A stretch of DNA of 64,000 nucleotides from Sphaerulina vaccinii (Eukaryota > Ascomycota > Dothideomycetes > Mycosphaerellales > Mycosphaerellaceae), in the NCBI GenBank assembly GCA_022570795.1, contig JAKUDP010000010.1, positions 310,001 to 374,000 of the forward strand. The letters are read 5' to 3'. The notes below the pieces were generated by a model, which saw only the letters and a program-made list of their open reading frames with translations, had not been told where the DNA came from and ran no database searches. The position numbers were made by a program, and so were the translations under genes. This document shows positions 34,151-46,320 of this stretch, piece after piece (the first letter of the stretch is position 1; each line of letters opens with the position of its first letter).

Positions 34151-37100
34151 CTACCCCCTCCTTAAAACAGCCTCTATCTATAGAGGCTCTAATATATATC
34201 TATAATATTAAACTACTTATATTATATATATAAAGGCGACGTTATTATCTAATCTATTATCTAAATTATTTTCTTTATCTAAATTGTTATTTAAGCTATA
34301 TTTCGTATTCTATTCCTTCTAAGTACTAATAGTATCTTCTTATTCTATAATTAGTCCGGCTCTACCTCTACTCTATATTAGACGTAAGAGCTCTTCTAGT
34401 AATATAAGGTTTAAGTTAGCGAAGACTATATTATTACTTTCGATTATATTTAGGTTAGTATTACTAATATAGGTATTGCGATCTGAAATATTATACTTAT
34501 TAATAGCATCTACTATATAACTACTAGCGTCTACTAGTACGTTTGTATTTGTAGTATCTTAGCTACTAAAGCTAGTAGTAGAGCCTTGTAGTAAGTATAA
34601 ACTCGGTATAAGAGCTAGGCTATCCCTTTAAAGACTTAGTATATAGTGCTTCTAATCTACTACCTTAACTAACGTGCAAGTTACTTGTTACGAATCTATA
34701 CGCAAGTCTGGTTCTAGACTAGTTATAAGGTGCTTAACTTCTATCGTCGGTAGGTAAGGAAGTATATTAGATATACTATTTAGTAACTTTGTATAAAAAG
34801 ATACTACCTTGTTAGGTACGCCTTCGAAGTAACTTTTAGGCTCCTATATTAGCTTGTTATAACTAACCTACTTTACCTTAAATATTAGTATTAGTTGCTT
34901 ACTAAGCTCTTTCTACTATATACGTATCGGCCTCCGAGTTTCTACTATTATAATCTCTTCTACCTCGTGCTCGAGGTCTCCTCTATTATCTCCTTCTCGG
35001 TAAATATAAATTAGTAGTAGAGGGCTATCGGCCGGCGAGGTTTGACTAGGTAGAGGGTTGTTGTTAGCAGACCGTAGGAGGTTCGAGTAGAAGATAGAGT
35101 ACTTCTATATATCTAGTAGAAGGTTAATATAGTATATATTATATAGTAGAACGCAAAGAACTTTATATAGCCTAGAGAATTTATAATTAAGCTTCTTAGT
35201 ATTATAGTCTATACCCTAGTTGCGAGTAGCTATATATACTAGGTTATCTTTATAATAGATTGGAGCTAGTATGCGGCCGCTATTAGCATTGTCTGCCTAT
35301 CTAGCCTGCGCTAAGTATATATATTCCCGAGCATACTTATAAATATTAGTAATATACTTGCTAAAGTTGCTAGCAGCCTAGGCGTCTAGCTATTATTTAT
35401 ATAGAAGTACTAGCATATTAGACTAAGTATCGATAATAGGTAGTCTTATATTATATTCTCTAGTAGCGAAGAAAGGTAATACTCCTATAGTCTCTAAGTT
35501 GTAGTTATTAATTGCTAGCTTACTAATAGGTAGAAGGTTAACCTAGTTGTCTTAAGCGTAGTTGCAGAAGGCTCGGAGATACTACTTAATACCTTTATTT
35601 GTATTCTTAGACTATCTATCTATTTCTAGGTAGAAAGCTGTCGAAGGTTTCTACTTAATATCTAGAAGCTTATAGAAGCGCTTAAAGAAAGCTAATAACT
35701 AGTTAGTTCCTCTATTAATTATAATAGACTCTAGCGCGCTATATCTTATAAAGATATTCTTAAGGAATACTAACGCAATATAAGAAGCGTTAAGCTAATA
35801 TATAGGGATAGTATACCGCTTTTTAGTTAAGCGGCAGGTTGCTATTAAGATATTCTTATATACTACTCTATTAATCTTACTCTTTAAGGGTAGTAGCTTA
35901 ATAATAAAGTCTATTATAATATATTGCTATAGTCGGTATAGTATAGGTAATAGTACAAGCAGGCTACTATATACTTAAGTAGTTGCTTTCGTAGTTCTAT
36001 ATACCTTGTAGTTATAAATAAATCGCTTTACTATCTACTATGCGAATAGCTATATATAGGAGCGCGTTAAGAGGCCGAACGTCTTCGCAATGCTAGGGTA
36101 TCTAGTAGCTAATATACTATAGCAATCCTTAATTATAAAAGTTCGTATTAGGTATATAATCTTAGAATCTATTAGTAGTATAAATATACTAGCTTCTCCG
36201 AACCTATTAGCGATATATATTCTCTAATTGCGTACTATTACTAATACTTAATCTATTTTATATTATCGAAGGAAACTAGCTATCTACCTAAGTAATAGTT
36301 CTTTAAGCGCTTGTTAGACTAGCTTCTCTTAGTATAGCTATTTAATTGCTATTAGTAGATCTATATTCTCTACGGCTATAATATCGGCGATCTTGTTACT
36401 ACTAATATCCTTATCTTCTATTAGGTTTATCGCTACTACCTTTAGTATAATATCTAGTCTGTTAGAGCTAAGGATTATCTACTATTAGTATAGAACCCTT
36501 AGATTATCTAGCAAAGTAGGTAGATCTTAGAATTGTTATATTAAGCTATTAGGTTTAGTACCTTGCAAGCTAGGTCTATATATAATCTTAAAGTTAAACT
36601 ACGATAAGAACTTAGCCTAATAGGCTTGTTATCTATTAAGCTACTTAGTAGTTATAAAATACTCTAAGTTCTTATAGTTAGATAGTACTTAGATATAATT
36701 ATTACTATCGAAGCGTTCGAAGTCGCTATCTACTTCTCCCTCCTCTACTATAAGCTCTAGACGCTATTTTTTAAAAGCTAGAATAATAGCAAGGAGTTCC
36801 TTATTATAGATCTCGTAGTTGCACTCTATAGGACTTATCTTCTTAGATATATACGCAACTAGCTTCTACTTCTTAGTAATAGGGTTAAGCTATAAAAGTA
36901 TAGCTATAGTAATATAGTTAGATATATTAGTTTCTATAACTATCTACTACTCTATATAGTATATTTCTAATATTAGGTTAGCTACAAAGGCTTGCTTAAA
37001 GTTTTTAAAAGCCTTCTCGCATTTAGTAGTCTATATAAACTTGATATAGCCCTTTTTATCTAAGGCCTTACTATTACTAGCCTTCCTTATTAGAGCTACT

Positions 37101-40100
37101 AATAGTACTATAATATAGCCAAACTTATCGATAAACTTGTAGTAGAAGTTGCTAAAGCCGAGAAAGGCCTATATATCCTTAATATAGGTAGAAGTCTCCT
37201 ATACTACGATTGTAGCAATTTTCTTAGAATCTATATATACTCTATCTTTACTAATAATTATACTAAGGTACTTGGTCTCGTAGACGAAGAACTTATACTT
37301 CTTAATATCTAGTTATAATCTAGTATCGAGAAGCTTCTATATTACTTTTCGTATATATTATATATATTCTTTACAAGTGTCGCTAAATACTAGGCAATTA
37401 TCGAAATATATAGAGTAGAATATATCGAGGAAGTCTTATAATATATTATTAATATAGCTCTAGAAGGTGCCTAGTGCATTGCAAGCTCCGAATAGTATTA
37501 TAATATATTCGAACTAACTATAGCGAGTAGTAAATATAGTCTTTTATATATCCCTAGCTACTATACGGATACGATTAAATACTATAATAATATCTAGCTT
37601 AGTAAACTATTCCTTGCCTAAGATGTAGTTTAGAGTTTCTTAAACTAATAGAATAGGATATTATAACTTAATTGTTAACGCGTTAAGTCTATAATAGTTA
37701 ATATAGACGCGCAGACTACTATTTAGCTTCTTAATAATAAGAACTAGTACTGCTATAGAGGAAACTAAGCTACGAATATTGCCCTTTTCGAGTTAATTAT
37801 TAATCTACTTCTTAATAACCTTATTCTCGCGTTAAAATATAGGGTAGAGGCGTTTGAAAGGTAGAATAGTACTATCCTTAAGCTTGATTATATAGTCGAT
37901 GCTAGGTCTATATAGTAGAAGCTTTTCTACTTCTCTCTAGTCGAATAGAGCTACAAAGTCTTGGAACTTCTTTAGTAGCATATTCTTAACTATATTATAA
38001 ATAGTTAGGTTCGTTATACTAGTTATAAACTTCTCGTAGTCTGCTATAGCTATAGCGTATACTTGTACCTAGCGAGTATATTTATTAATAACTATAGCTA
38101 CTAATCTACTATAGTAGGTAAAAGCTTTCCCTACCTTTATAGTATAAGTAGTTAGCCTATCTAAGAGTATCTATTTCTACTTATTCTAACCGACTATCTA
38201 TATAGTATAAATCTTAGTACCTTTCTATTATAATATACGTTATAGTATTATAGGGCTAATCTCTATAATATCTAGTATATCTGCGTCTATAGCTTTCTCC
38301 TTATATATATAAGTATATATAGTTGCTAGAAAGCTCTATACTAAAGCATACTTATAGTTAATCTTATACGAGGCAGAGTCTAGTATTATCCTACCTTCTA
38401 CCTATATAATACTTAGTTAATATTAGTCGAACTACCTACGACTAAGGACTATATTATAGTCTAGATCTAGCTTAGTAATAAAAGTATAGAACTATTCGAG
38501 GTAGCCTCTAATATTAAAGTTTATCTTCGCAACGTACTCGATATCTACTAAAGCTTGTTTGCTAGTAGCTAGTCCGAGCCGCCTAGCTTGTTCGAGGGGA
38601 ATAAGAGTAAAGTATTATTTATATTTATATATAAAGGATAAATTAATATAATAAGAGTTAGCTCTATAATTAAGGTAAAGTCTAGTATTCTAATTGTTAG
38701 CTATGCTATCTATAATAATATACTCTATAATCTCTAGTAATATACCTAGTAATTCTACTATTTCTATCTCTTTTTAGATAGTAGCAGAAAGCGCCTTTAG
38801 CTTTGTTAATTTATTGCAACTTCTACTTATTATACTTAAGTAGAGGTCTCGCTATTTCCCTAACTACTATTATTAGTATTAGAGCTACTATTAGTACTTA
38901 TAGTATTAGCGCATAGTAGTATCTAGTACTTCTTAAAGACGCAAGCTAGATTACGACTATAGTAACTATACTCGTAGTAGCGTAGGTAGTAACTACTTCG
39001 AATAAGTTTAAAGTACTTATTATTAGTAAGTAGCTTTAGATTCTTAAACTTCTCTAGCAGATCGGAGTATAGAAGCAGGCCGCTATTATTATTATTATTA
39101 TTGCCGCCTCTACTATTAGAGCCTCTATAACCTCTATACTAACCTCTACTACTACCTTGGTTTCCTCTACTACTATAATTATTATTATTATCGGCATAAG
39201 CTAGCTTGTTTGCGTCGAGCCGAGCGAAGCTATTCTAGATATTATATAGGCGATCTATTAACTCTTTAAGAGTATAGTATATAGAGCTATTAATTAGACA
39301 ATTGCTATAGTAGTAGTTAAAAGAGCCTTCGAGTAGCTACTTCTCGGACTTAGCTATAAGATAAATATAAGCGTAGCACTTCTAGAACTTAGTATAGTAA
39401 GTACTAAATAACTCCTTATCTCCTTACTTAAGTATAGACAACTTATAGAATAAATAGTTAGCTTAGTTATACTAGCTATAGCGCTCGGTTATATACTCTA
39501 GTATCTTATCGAGAGACTTAAAAGGGTCGATAGTAGCTTGCTTATTAATATAGAAGAGGATGCGTAGGTTAAGGAGTTGCTATATATCCAACTTAGTAAG
39601 GCTATAAACGTAGGCAAGTAATAAGTTAATATTATAGAAGGTACTACTACTAACTTTGTTCTCGATATTATATATCTACTTATTAAAGGCTAGCTCTCTA
39701 TTATTACTAAACTTGTCTAGTATATAGATGTTGCGACTACCTTTAATAGTAAGGACCTATCTATTATTATACTAAGTAAAGTTCGACGCGCTAGATTAGG
39801 CGCCTAGAGTATTACTATTATTAATGCGGCGACTACGTCCTTGCTAGAGGAGGTCTCTATTAGGACTATAGGTATCTCCTTTATAGCATCTAATATAAGG
39901 TAAATATAATAAGCTATCGCGGCGGCCGCGAGGTCTAGATCGCAAGTATAAGTTATAGCAGCCTCGACCTTTAGAGGAATCTCCTCTACCTCCGCCTCTG
40001 CCGCTACTACTAGCACTAGTACTAGCACCGTTAGCTAGCAGGCGGCTGCGCGAGAAGAGGCTCAAGTTATAATAAGAGAGCTACTAGATATACTCCTCGA

Positions 40101-41184
40101 GTTCCTTATTCTTCTAAGTAATATCTATAATATTATTATATAAGATACTAAGCTCGAGTAAGGTTTCTTAACTAGCTTTAGCTTCTTAAGCCTCTAATTA
40201 ATTAACCTTCTCTTATAGTTTATTAGATAGATTCTTATAGAAGTCCTTACGTTACTTAATACCTTCTATATCCTTTTTTAACTCGGCTATAAAGGCTTTA
40301 CTATTATTATTAATAATATTGCCGAGCTCTCTATTAATTATATTCTATAGTTGCTATACCTTAGTCGTAGCTGCATCCTTCTCTATAACTAAAGCGTCCT
40401 TTTTAGTACTTAGCATTTCTTTCTTAGTACTTAAAGTATCTCTTTTAGACTTAAGTCTATTATACTAAATAACTATATTCTTATTCTTCTATTAATTGAG
40501 TTCGTTGGCTTCCTAAATAACTACTAACTAGTTTAGAGCTAGCTTGTAGTTATAGAAGATATTATAGAGTATATTATATATACTCTCTAGTACTACCTTA
40601 GTAATATCTCGAAGCTTAAAAGAAAATAGACTTTTAAGAAGAGCAACTTCTAATATAACTTCCTTGCTAGCTACGTCGGCAAAAGTAATCTAAGTATAGT
40701 CTTTGTTAAACAAGTTATTATACTTATAGATAATATACTCGAGGAAGTTAAAACTATTCTTAAAGTTAGGCTCTTCTTCGATTATTAAAAGCTTATTAGC
40801 GATCTCCTACTACTATTAGCAGAGTGCGTCGGCGTGCTAGTAGAATGCGTTGCCTTCTAGTTAGCGACCTTAGGTTTAAGAATCTATATTAGTAGCTCTA
40901 AAGAGCGACTTGCAATTAAGAATAGACGTATATAGGTTAAGACCGCAAGCGCCTAGTAGATCGCTATTAAGTCTCGCTATATTAAGGTAGCTCGACTCGA
41001 CTAAGAACTAAGGTCTATAACTACTATAGTAACTATAACCTTAACTAAAAACTATAATCTTACTATAGGCGCGCTCTTGCTAGAGCTACCTCGAGTTTAT
41101 ACTTTTGGTACGAGATGCGTTCTAAACGTAGCGTTAACTATAACTATAACTAGGAACTATATACTATAAGTAAGGTCTATAAAG

Positions 41185-41367
41185 TATAATATTATAAATA
41201 GTAGTATAGTAAATTAGGTTGTAGACAAAGTATCTAAGAGGAGCGCAAGAGCGCAAATAAGTAAGTATAAGAAAAGCGCCAAGCGCGCTAGCCGCATCGG
41301 GCCTAGCTGCGTGTATATAATAGTTATAAGTAAATATAGGTAGGTAGGCAGGTATCGGGTTATAATA
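41185..41367 (-). repeat. LTR of element B (5' LTR)
   Basis: 183 bp, followed by ATATT. It has the GC-rich core with one change (CTAGCTGCG instead of CTAGCCGCG). Confidence 0.9.
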
Positions 41368-42368
41368 ATATTATTAGAAAAAAAAGTAATATAGTACTAT
41401 TACTATATAATAGAGTTATACTAATAGAAGGCGCCTCTAATAGCCTATCTAGAAGAATTAGGCTCTACTTATATTATTCGGTCTAGGTTATATAAGGATA
41501 ATACGAGCCTATTTATAAAGGCGTCTTTTAAATATTTAAAAGTAGTTGCCTATTAGTCTATCTATTAGAATCTAACCTCTTTCTTTATAAAGTTAAGAAG
41601 AAGTTTAGTAAGGTTAGTATAGTTCTATATAAAGATCCGATAGTAATTAGTAAAGCTAAAGAATAAACAAACTCCTTAGATAGTTATTAGCTTCTTCTAG
41701 TTTATAATAGTAGCTACCTTCTTAGAACCTATTCTAACTCTAATACTAATTTTAATAATATACTCTAAGTACTTTATTAATTTCGTCTCGAACTTATATT
41801 TACTAATATCTAGTATTAGGCTATTTTCGGTAAGCCTATTAATAATACTCTTTACCTTCTTTTAGTAGTTCTAGAGGAATCTACTTAAGAAGATAAAGAT
41901 ATTATTAATATATACTATATAAAAGTTATTAAATTTTTTTTTTAAGATCTAGTTTAAAAACCTCTAGAAGGTAGTAGATATACTAGTTAGCCTAAAAAGA
42001 TAAACTTTCTATTCGAATAATCTATAGTATATTTAGAAAGTAGTCTTCTATTTATCTCTTTCTATAATTCTAATATAGTAGAATATAGTCGAAATATCGA
42101 GCTTTATAAGCTACTTAGCCTTACTTAGAGAGGCGAGAGTCTCTTTTATAAAAGGTAGTAGGTATCGATTCTTAATAGTAATAGTATTAAGACCTCGATA
42201 GTCGATATAAAAATATAGGCCTTTTCTAGGTTTCTTAGTAAAGAGAATAGAAGCTATAGTAGAGAATTTGCTTATATAAATAAAATCCCTATCTAGTAAG
42301 GATATAAAGGTCCTCTATAATATAAATAGCTTATTCTAAGTTATATTATAAAAAAGTCCCTATAGAGA
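41368..42368 (-). mobile_element. Element D fragment 1: gypsy reverse transcriptase
   Basis: Minus-strand translation from 42,368 shows a Ty3/gypsy RT with relatively few stops: GLFYNIT, then ASILFTKKPRKGLYFYIDYR, GLNTITIKNRY, KLDISTIFYYIRI and YINNIFIFL (degraded YIDDILIFS, about 41,889-41,912). KYLEYIIKI and FTNYYRIFI follow. The RT continues into the RNase H fragment at 33,967 once element B and its duplication are removed. The 5' part (gag, protease) is not found right of element C, so D is truncated or rearranged at 42,368. Confidence 0.85.
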
Positions 42369-42730
42369 TATTATAGTTTATATACTATAGAAATATTTCT
42401 ATAGATTTTCTAAATATATATTATATATAGAAGTAATTAGTAGTACTTAGACTAGGCCTACTACTAATTATACTAAGTACTCTAATTATACTAAGTAGGC
42501 CTTAATTAGAGTAATTAGAGTAATTAATAAAACTAGGAATTTCCTTTATATATATAAGTAATAAGTATTATAGTTATAGAGGGTTATTATATATAACTTA
42601 CTATTCTATCTTACTAATTAGAATATAAAAACCTTTTTTACTTACTCCCTTATAGATATATTAATAAGCTCTAACTAGATTAAGCTTAGCCTCTACTTAG
42701 TAAGATTATTAGGTCCTCTATAATCTAATA
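42369..42730 (+). repeat. 5' LTR of element C
   Basis: 362 bp, TATTATAG...CTAATA (likely TGTTA...TAACA before RIP). Contains a short inverted motif, ACTAGGCCTACTACTAATTA then TACTAAGTAGGCC. Matches 50,113-50,474 over its full length with transition differences. Confidence 0.85.
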
Positions 42731-44924
42731 GCTTTATATACTCTTATAATATATCTATTATAGAAAGCTCTAGAGGAACTTCTACTTCTAGTAAAGTAGG
42801 AACTATTCGATTTTTGCAAACCTAGGCAAATACTAGATAACTCGACTTTAAGAATCTTAAAGTCGCTAAGCTAGACCTCTATTATAGAGACTATAACAAA
42901 CTATCTACCTAGTTTAATTAACTAGCTTTATACTTTAGGTTTAATAAAGTTAAAAATAAAAATAAGATACTATTTGCCTCTACCTTCCTTTATAGACGTA
43001 CTAAATACTAGCTTAAGCTATACCTAGAATTCTACCTCTATAATAATAAGAATAAGAATAGAATCTTTACTAAGTATAATTAGTTTAGAAGCTAGATAAC
43101 TACTCTATTTGGAATCTCTAATAAAATTAGTACTACTATCTATATTATATAGTATCTTAAATAGACTACTTCTATATCCGAGTATATAGCTAAGTTCTAG
43201 AAGTATATATATATTATTAGTTAGAATAATAAAGCCTTCTAAGTAATATACTATAGGGGTTTTAAAAATTAAGTTAAAAACAAACTAGCCTATACTAAGT
43301 AAGTAGTTATTATTAAGAACCTTACCTAGTTAATTAAGGAAACTATTAAAATTAATAATAGCCTCTATAAACAAGCCCTCGAGAAATAGTACAACTCTAA
43401 GGTAGCTAGAGTAGCTAGATATACTACTAAACAATAAGGAAGAACTAGCTACTTCTTAGCTAGAGACAAGTACTAAGAATAATAGTAACTAAGGTCGTAG
43501 CTATACTATAGTCTATAACTAATAGAGCTCGATAATATTAAGAAAGGTAAAAAGTTTAAAGCAAGAGGTAAAAGAAAGCTCTATAAGAAGTAAGAAGAAC
43601 TAACCTATTATAGATATAGTAAAGAAGGCTATATAAAAAAGGACTACTATTCGAAGAATATAGTATAGTAATAGCCCTTTAATATAATATAATAGAAAAG
43701 AAATAGATAAAAAGGTTATAATAAATCTATAACCTTTTATAAGAAAGTCTAATTTTTTAGTATAATAGAATAATAAGTAAATCTTAATCTATACTAAGAA
43801 AGATAAGTCGAATATAGAAGCCTTTACTAGCAATTCTATTATAATAACTTATACTAGATATATATATTTTCTAAGAGAAATACAAACTTTTAGCCTAGCC
43901 TTCTAGGCAAAGGTATAAGTTTATAGCTAATCTAATAGTATAGAGATAGAAGCAAACTACTACCTATTCTAGATAAACTATAAGAACTCTATTCTAAGCT
44001 AAGGCTTACTAATAAAAAAGATATTAATAAGTCTTATTATAATAAAGAAAATTACTCTTCTAAAATCGAATCTAAGAAGAAAGAATAAGACTAGTCTATA
44101 GAAGGAAGTTCTAAAAAGAAGCAACTCTCTAAATATAATAAAAATAATATAAATAATAAAAATAAGAGTTCTAAAGAATTAGATATAGATATTAAGATTA
44201 TAACCTTTACTATAGATATACTAAGTTAAATTAAATAAATTATTCTAAACCTAGTATAAAATTATAAGTATATCTTTCTAAAAGTTAGAGGAAGGAGATA
44301 CCTCTATCTATCTAAGCTAGATACTATACTTAATAGAATAAGATATATATTCTAGAATTACTAATATATCGAAGTTAACTATAGGTTTAATATCTTTATA
44401 TAAGAAAGAGTTCTAATTAGAAGTATATATACTCTATTTAGGTATATTACTCTAAATAGAGAAATTATTATAAACTAGATATATAAAGCTATTAAGAAAC
44501 TTTAGAGAAAGTATACTCTTACCTAGTAATATTAATCTAAGACTACTTATAATAAAATATAGGTAGAAAGGAATCTATATTAGATAATTAAAAAAATAGA
44601 ATAATAGATCTATAAGTAGCTTGCTAAAAAAGCTACTATTACTCTATTAGAAAAAAAATTAACTTTTAGAAAATAAATATTTCTAAAAAGTTCTATAATA
44701 TAAATACTTAAGTATTAATAATAGTCTTCTATATAAAAATTATTATTAATAGTTATAAGCTACTAGCTATAATAGACTCTAGAGCAAGTAGGAACTTTGC
44801 CTCTAAGTTATTTATAAAATATTATAGACTTGCAACCTAGTATAAGAAAGAAGAGTATAAATTAATTATAGTAGATAGATTATTCTTACCTAGTATAGAG
44901 TAAGAGATAATACTACTACTACTT

Positions 44925-45093
44925 TGTAAGAGTATAGTTACGAGCGAGCTATGCGCTTATATAAGCGAGGTCACGTGCCTATATTATATAATTTAAGCTT
45001 TTATAAAGTCTTAGATTATTTAATTACTATTAAAAAGCCGAGACTCTCTATCTTTTAGCTAATTAGGTATAGCCTATATATAGCGCTCTTATA
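44925..45093 (+). repeat. TRIM LTR copy 1
   Basis: 169 bp. Keeps TGTAAGAG at its start and the word GCGAGGTCACGTGCC, making it the least mutated start of the three. Confidence 0.85.
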
Positions 45094-45533
45094 ATAGTCT
45101 CGGCTTTTGTTTTAGACCTTGCAACTAAGGCGCCTATATAGTATAGAGGTTATATATCTTAGTTCGGCTTTGTAAGAGTATTAAGACAAAACTAATATTA
45201 CTACTATAATATTATTAATTTAGAATATAGGTCTTAGTAGGCCCTACTTCTAAATTTTGCTTTATATAGGCTTTTTTATATAGTTACAAAACTACTTACT
45301 TCCTCTAGTTTGAGTTATTATATAGCTTTAGAGATATATATATAAATTATATAGTTAAAGCGCCGAGGTTGTACCTAGGCTTTAAAAGTACTCTTTTATA
45401 ATATAATATTATAATTTAACTAAGTTAGTTATATTAGTTCTAAAAGTTCTAATTAGCTAGAGCTTATTTTAAGCTTAGGCCTAGTCTTACTTCTTAGGCC
45501 TTAAAAGCAAGTTCTTAGAGGAGAGAAGATAAT

Positions 45534-45702
45534 TATAAAAGTATAGTTACAAGCGAGCTACGCGCTTATATAAGCAAGGTTACGTACCTATATTATATAA
45601 TTTAAGCCTTTATAAAGTCTCGGATTGTTCGATTACTATTAAAAAGCTAAGACTCTCTATCTTTTAGCTAATTAGGTATAGCCTATATATAGTACTTTTA
45701 TA
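45534..45702 (+). repeat. TRIM LTR copy 2 (shared middle)
   Basis: 169 bp. Start TATAAAAG and end CTTTTATA, consistent with RIP of TGTAAGAG...CTCTTACA. Confidence 0.85.
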
Positions 45703-46151
45703 ATAGTTTTAGCTTTTGTTTTAGACTTTGTAACCGAGGCGCCTATATAGTATAGGAGTTATATATCTTAGTTCGGCTTTATAAAAGTATTAAGATAAGA
45801 CTAATATTACTACTATAATATTATTATATTTAGAATATAGGTCTTAGTAGGCCCTACTTCTAAATTTTCGAATTTTGCCTTATATAGGCTTTTTTATATA
45901 GTTATAAGACTACTTGCTTCCTTTAGTTTAAGTTGTTATATAGCTTCGGAGATATATATATAAATTATATAGTTAAAGCGCCGAGGTCGCGCCTAGGCTT
46001 TAAGAGTACTCTTTTATAATATAATATTATAATCTAACTAAGTTAGTTATATTAGTTCTAAGAGTTCTAATTAGCTAGAGCTTGTTTTAAGCTTAGGCCT
46101 AGTCTTACTTCTTAGGCCTCGAAAGCGAGTTCTTAGAAGAGAGGAGATAAT

Positions 46152-46320
46152 TATAAAAGTATAGTTACGAGCGAGCTATGCGCTTATATAAGCGAGGTTA
46201 TATACCTATATTATATAATTTAAGCTTTTATAAAGTTTTAGATTATTCGATTACTATTAAAAAGCCGAGACTCTCTATTTTTTAGCTAATTAGATATAGC
46301 CTATATATAGTACTCTTATA
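46152..46320 (+). repeat. TRIM LTR copy 3
   Basis: 169 bp. Start TATAAAAG, end CTCTTATA, immediately followed by the TACTT target duplication. Confidence 0.85.

Larger units (their letters stand above)
33968..41367 (-). mobile_element. Ty3/gypsy retrotransposon copy B, full length, RIP-mutated
   Basis: 7,400 bp with 183-bp LTRs and target duplication ATATT (33,963-33,967 and 41,368-41,372). Every landmark I checked lies exactly 7,841 bp from its counterpart in copy A (LTR edges, the open ORF at 39,804-40,028, internal words near 35,202 and 41,082). The two copies therefore appear collinear without net indels, differing by C/T and G/A transitions. Gag, RT (degraded YxDD box near 37,397-37,411) and other domains are on the minus strand as in A. 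It is inactive. It is inserted in element D independently of A, since the target duplications differ. Confidence 0.9.
44925..46320 (+). mobile_element. TRIM-like array: LTR-internal-LTR-internal-LTR
   Basis: Three 169-bp direct repeats (44,925-45,093; 45,534-45,702; 46,152-46,320) separated by two related internal segments of 440 and 449 bp. The repeats begin TGTAAGAG (or RIP form TATAAAAG) and end CTCTTATA, i.e. TGTAAGAG...CTCTTACA, an 8-bp inverted terminus typical of LTRs. A purine tract (AGAGGAGAGAAGA) precedes the second repeat, and a similar one precedes the third, giving plus orientation. The whole array is flanked by one 5-bp duplication, TACTT (44,920-44,924 and 46,321-46,325). The internal parts have no coding capacity. 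Size and structure fit a terminal-repeat retrotransposon in miniature, here as a head-to-tail dimer sharing the middle LTR. It sits in the protease-RT region of element C. Confidence 0.88.

Noticed and set aside
44925..46320. Simple tandem satellite explanation of the 609-618-bp repeats
   Set aside because: LTR-type inverted termini, a purine tract before the repeats and a 5-bp duplication flanking the whole array fit an LTR element better than a satellite.
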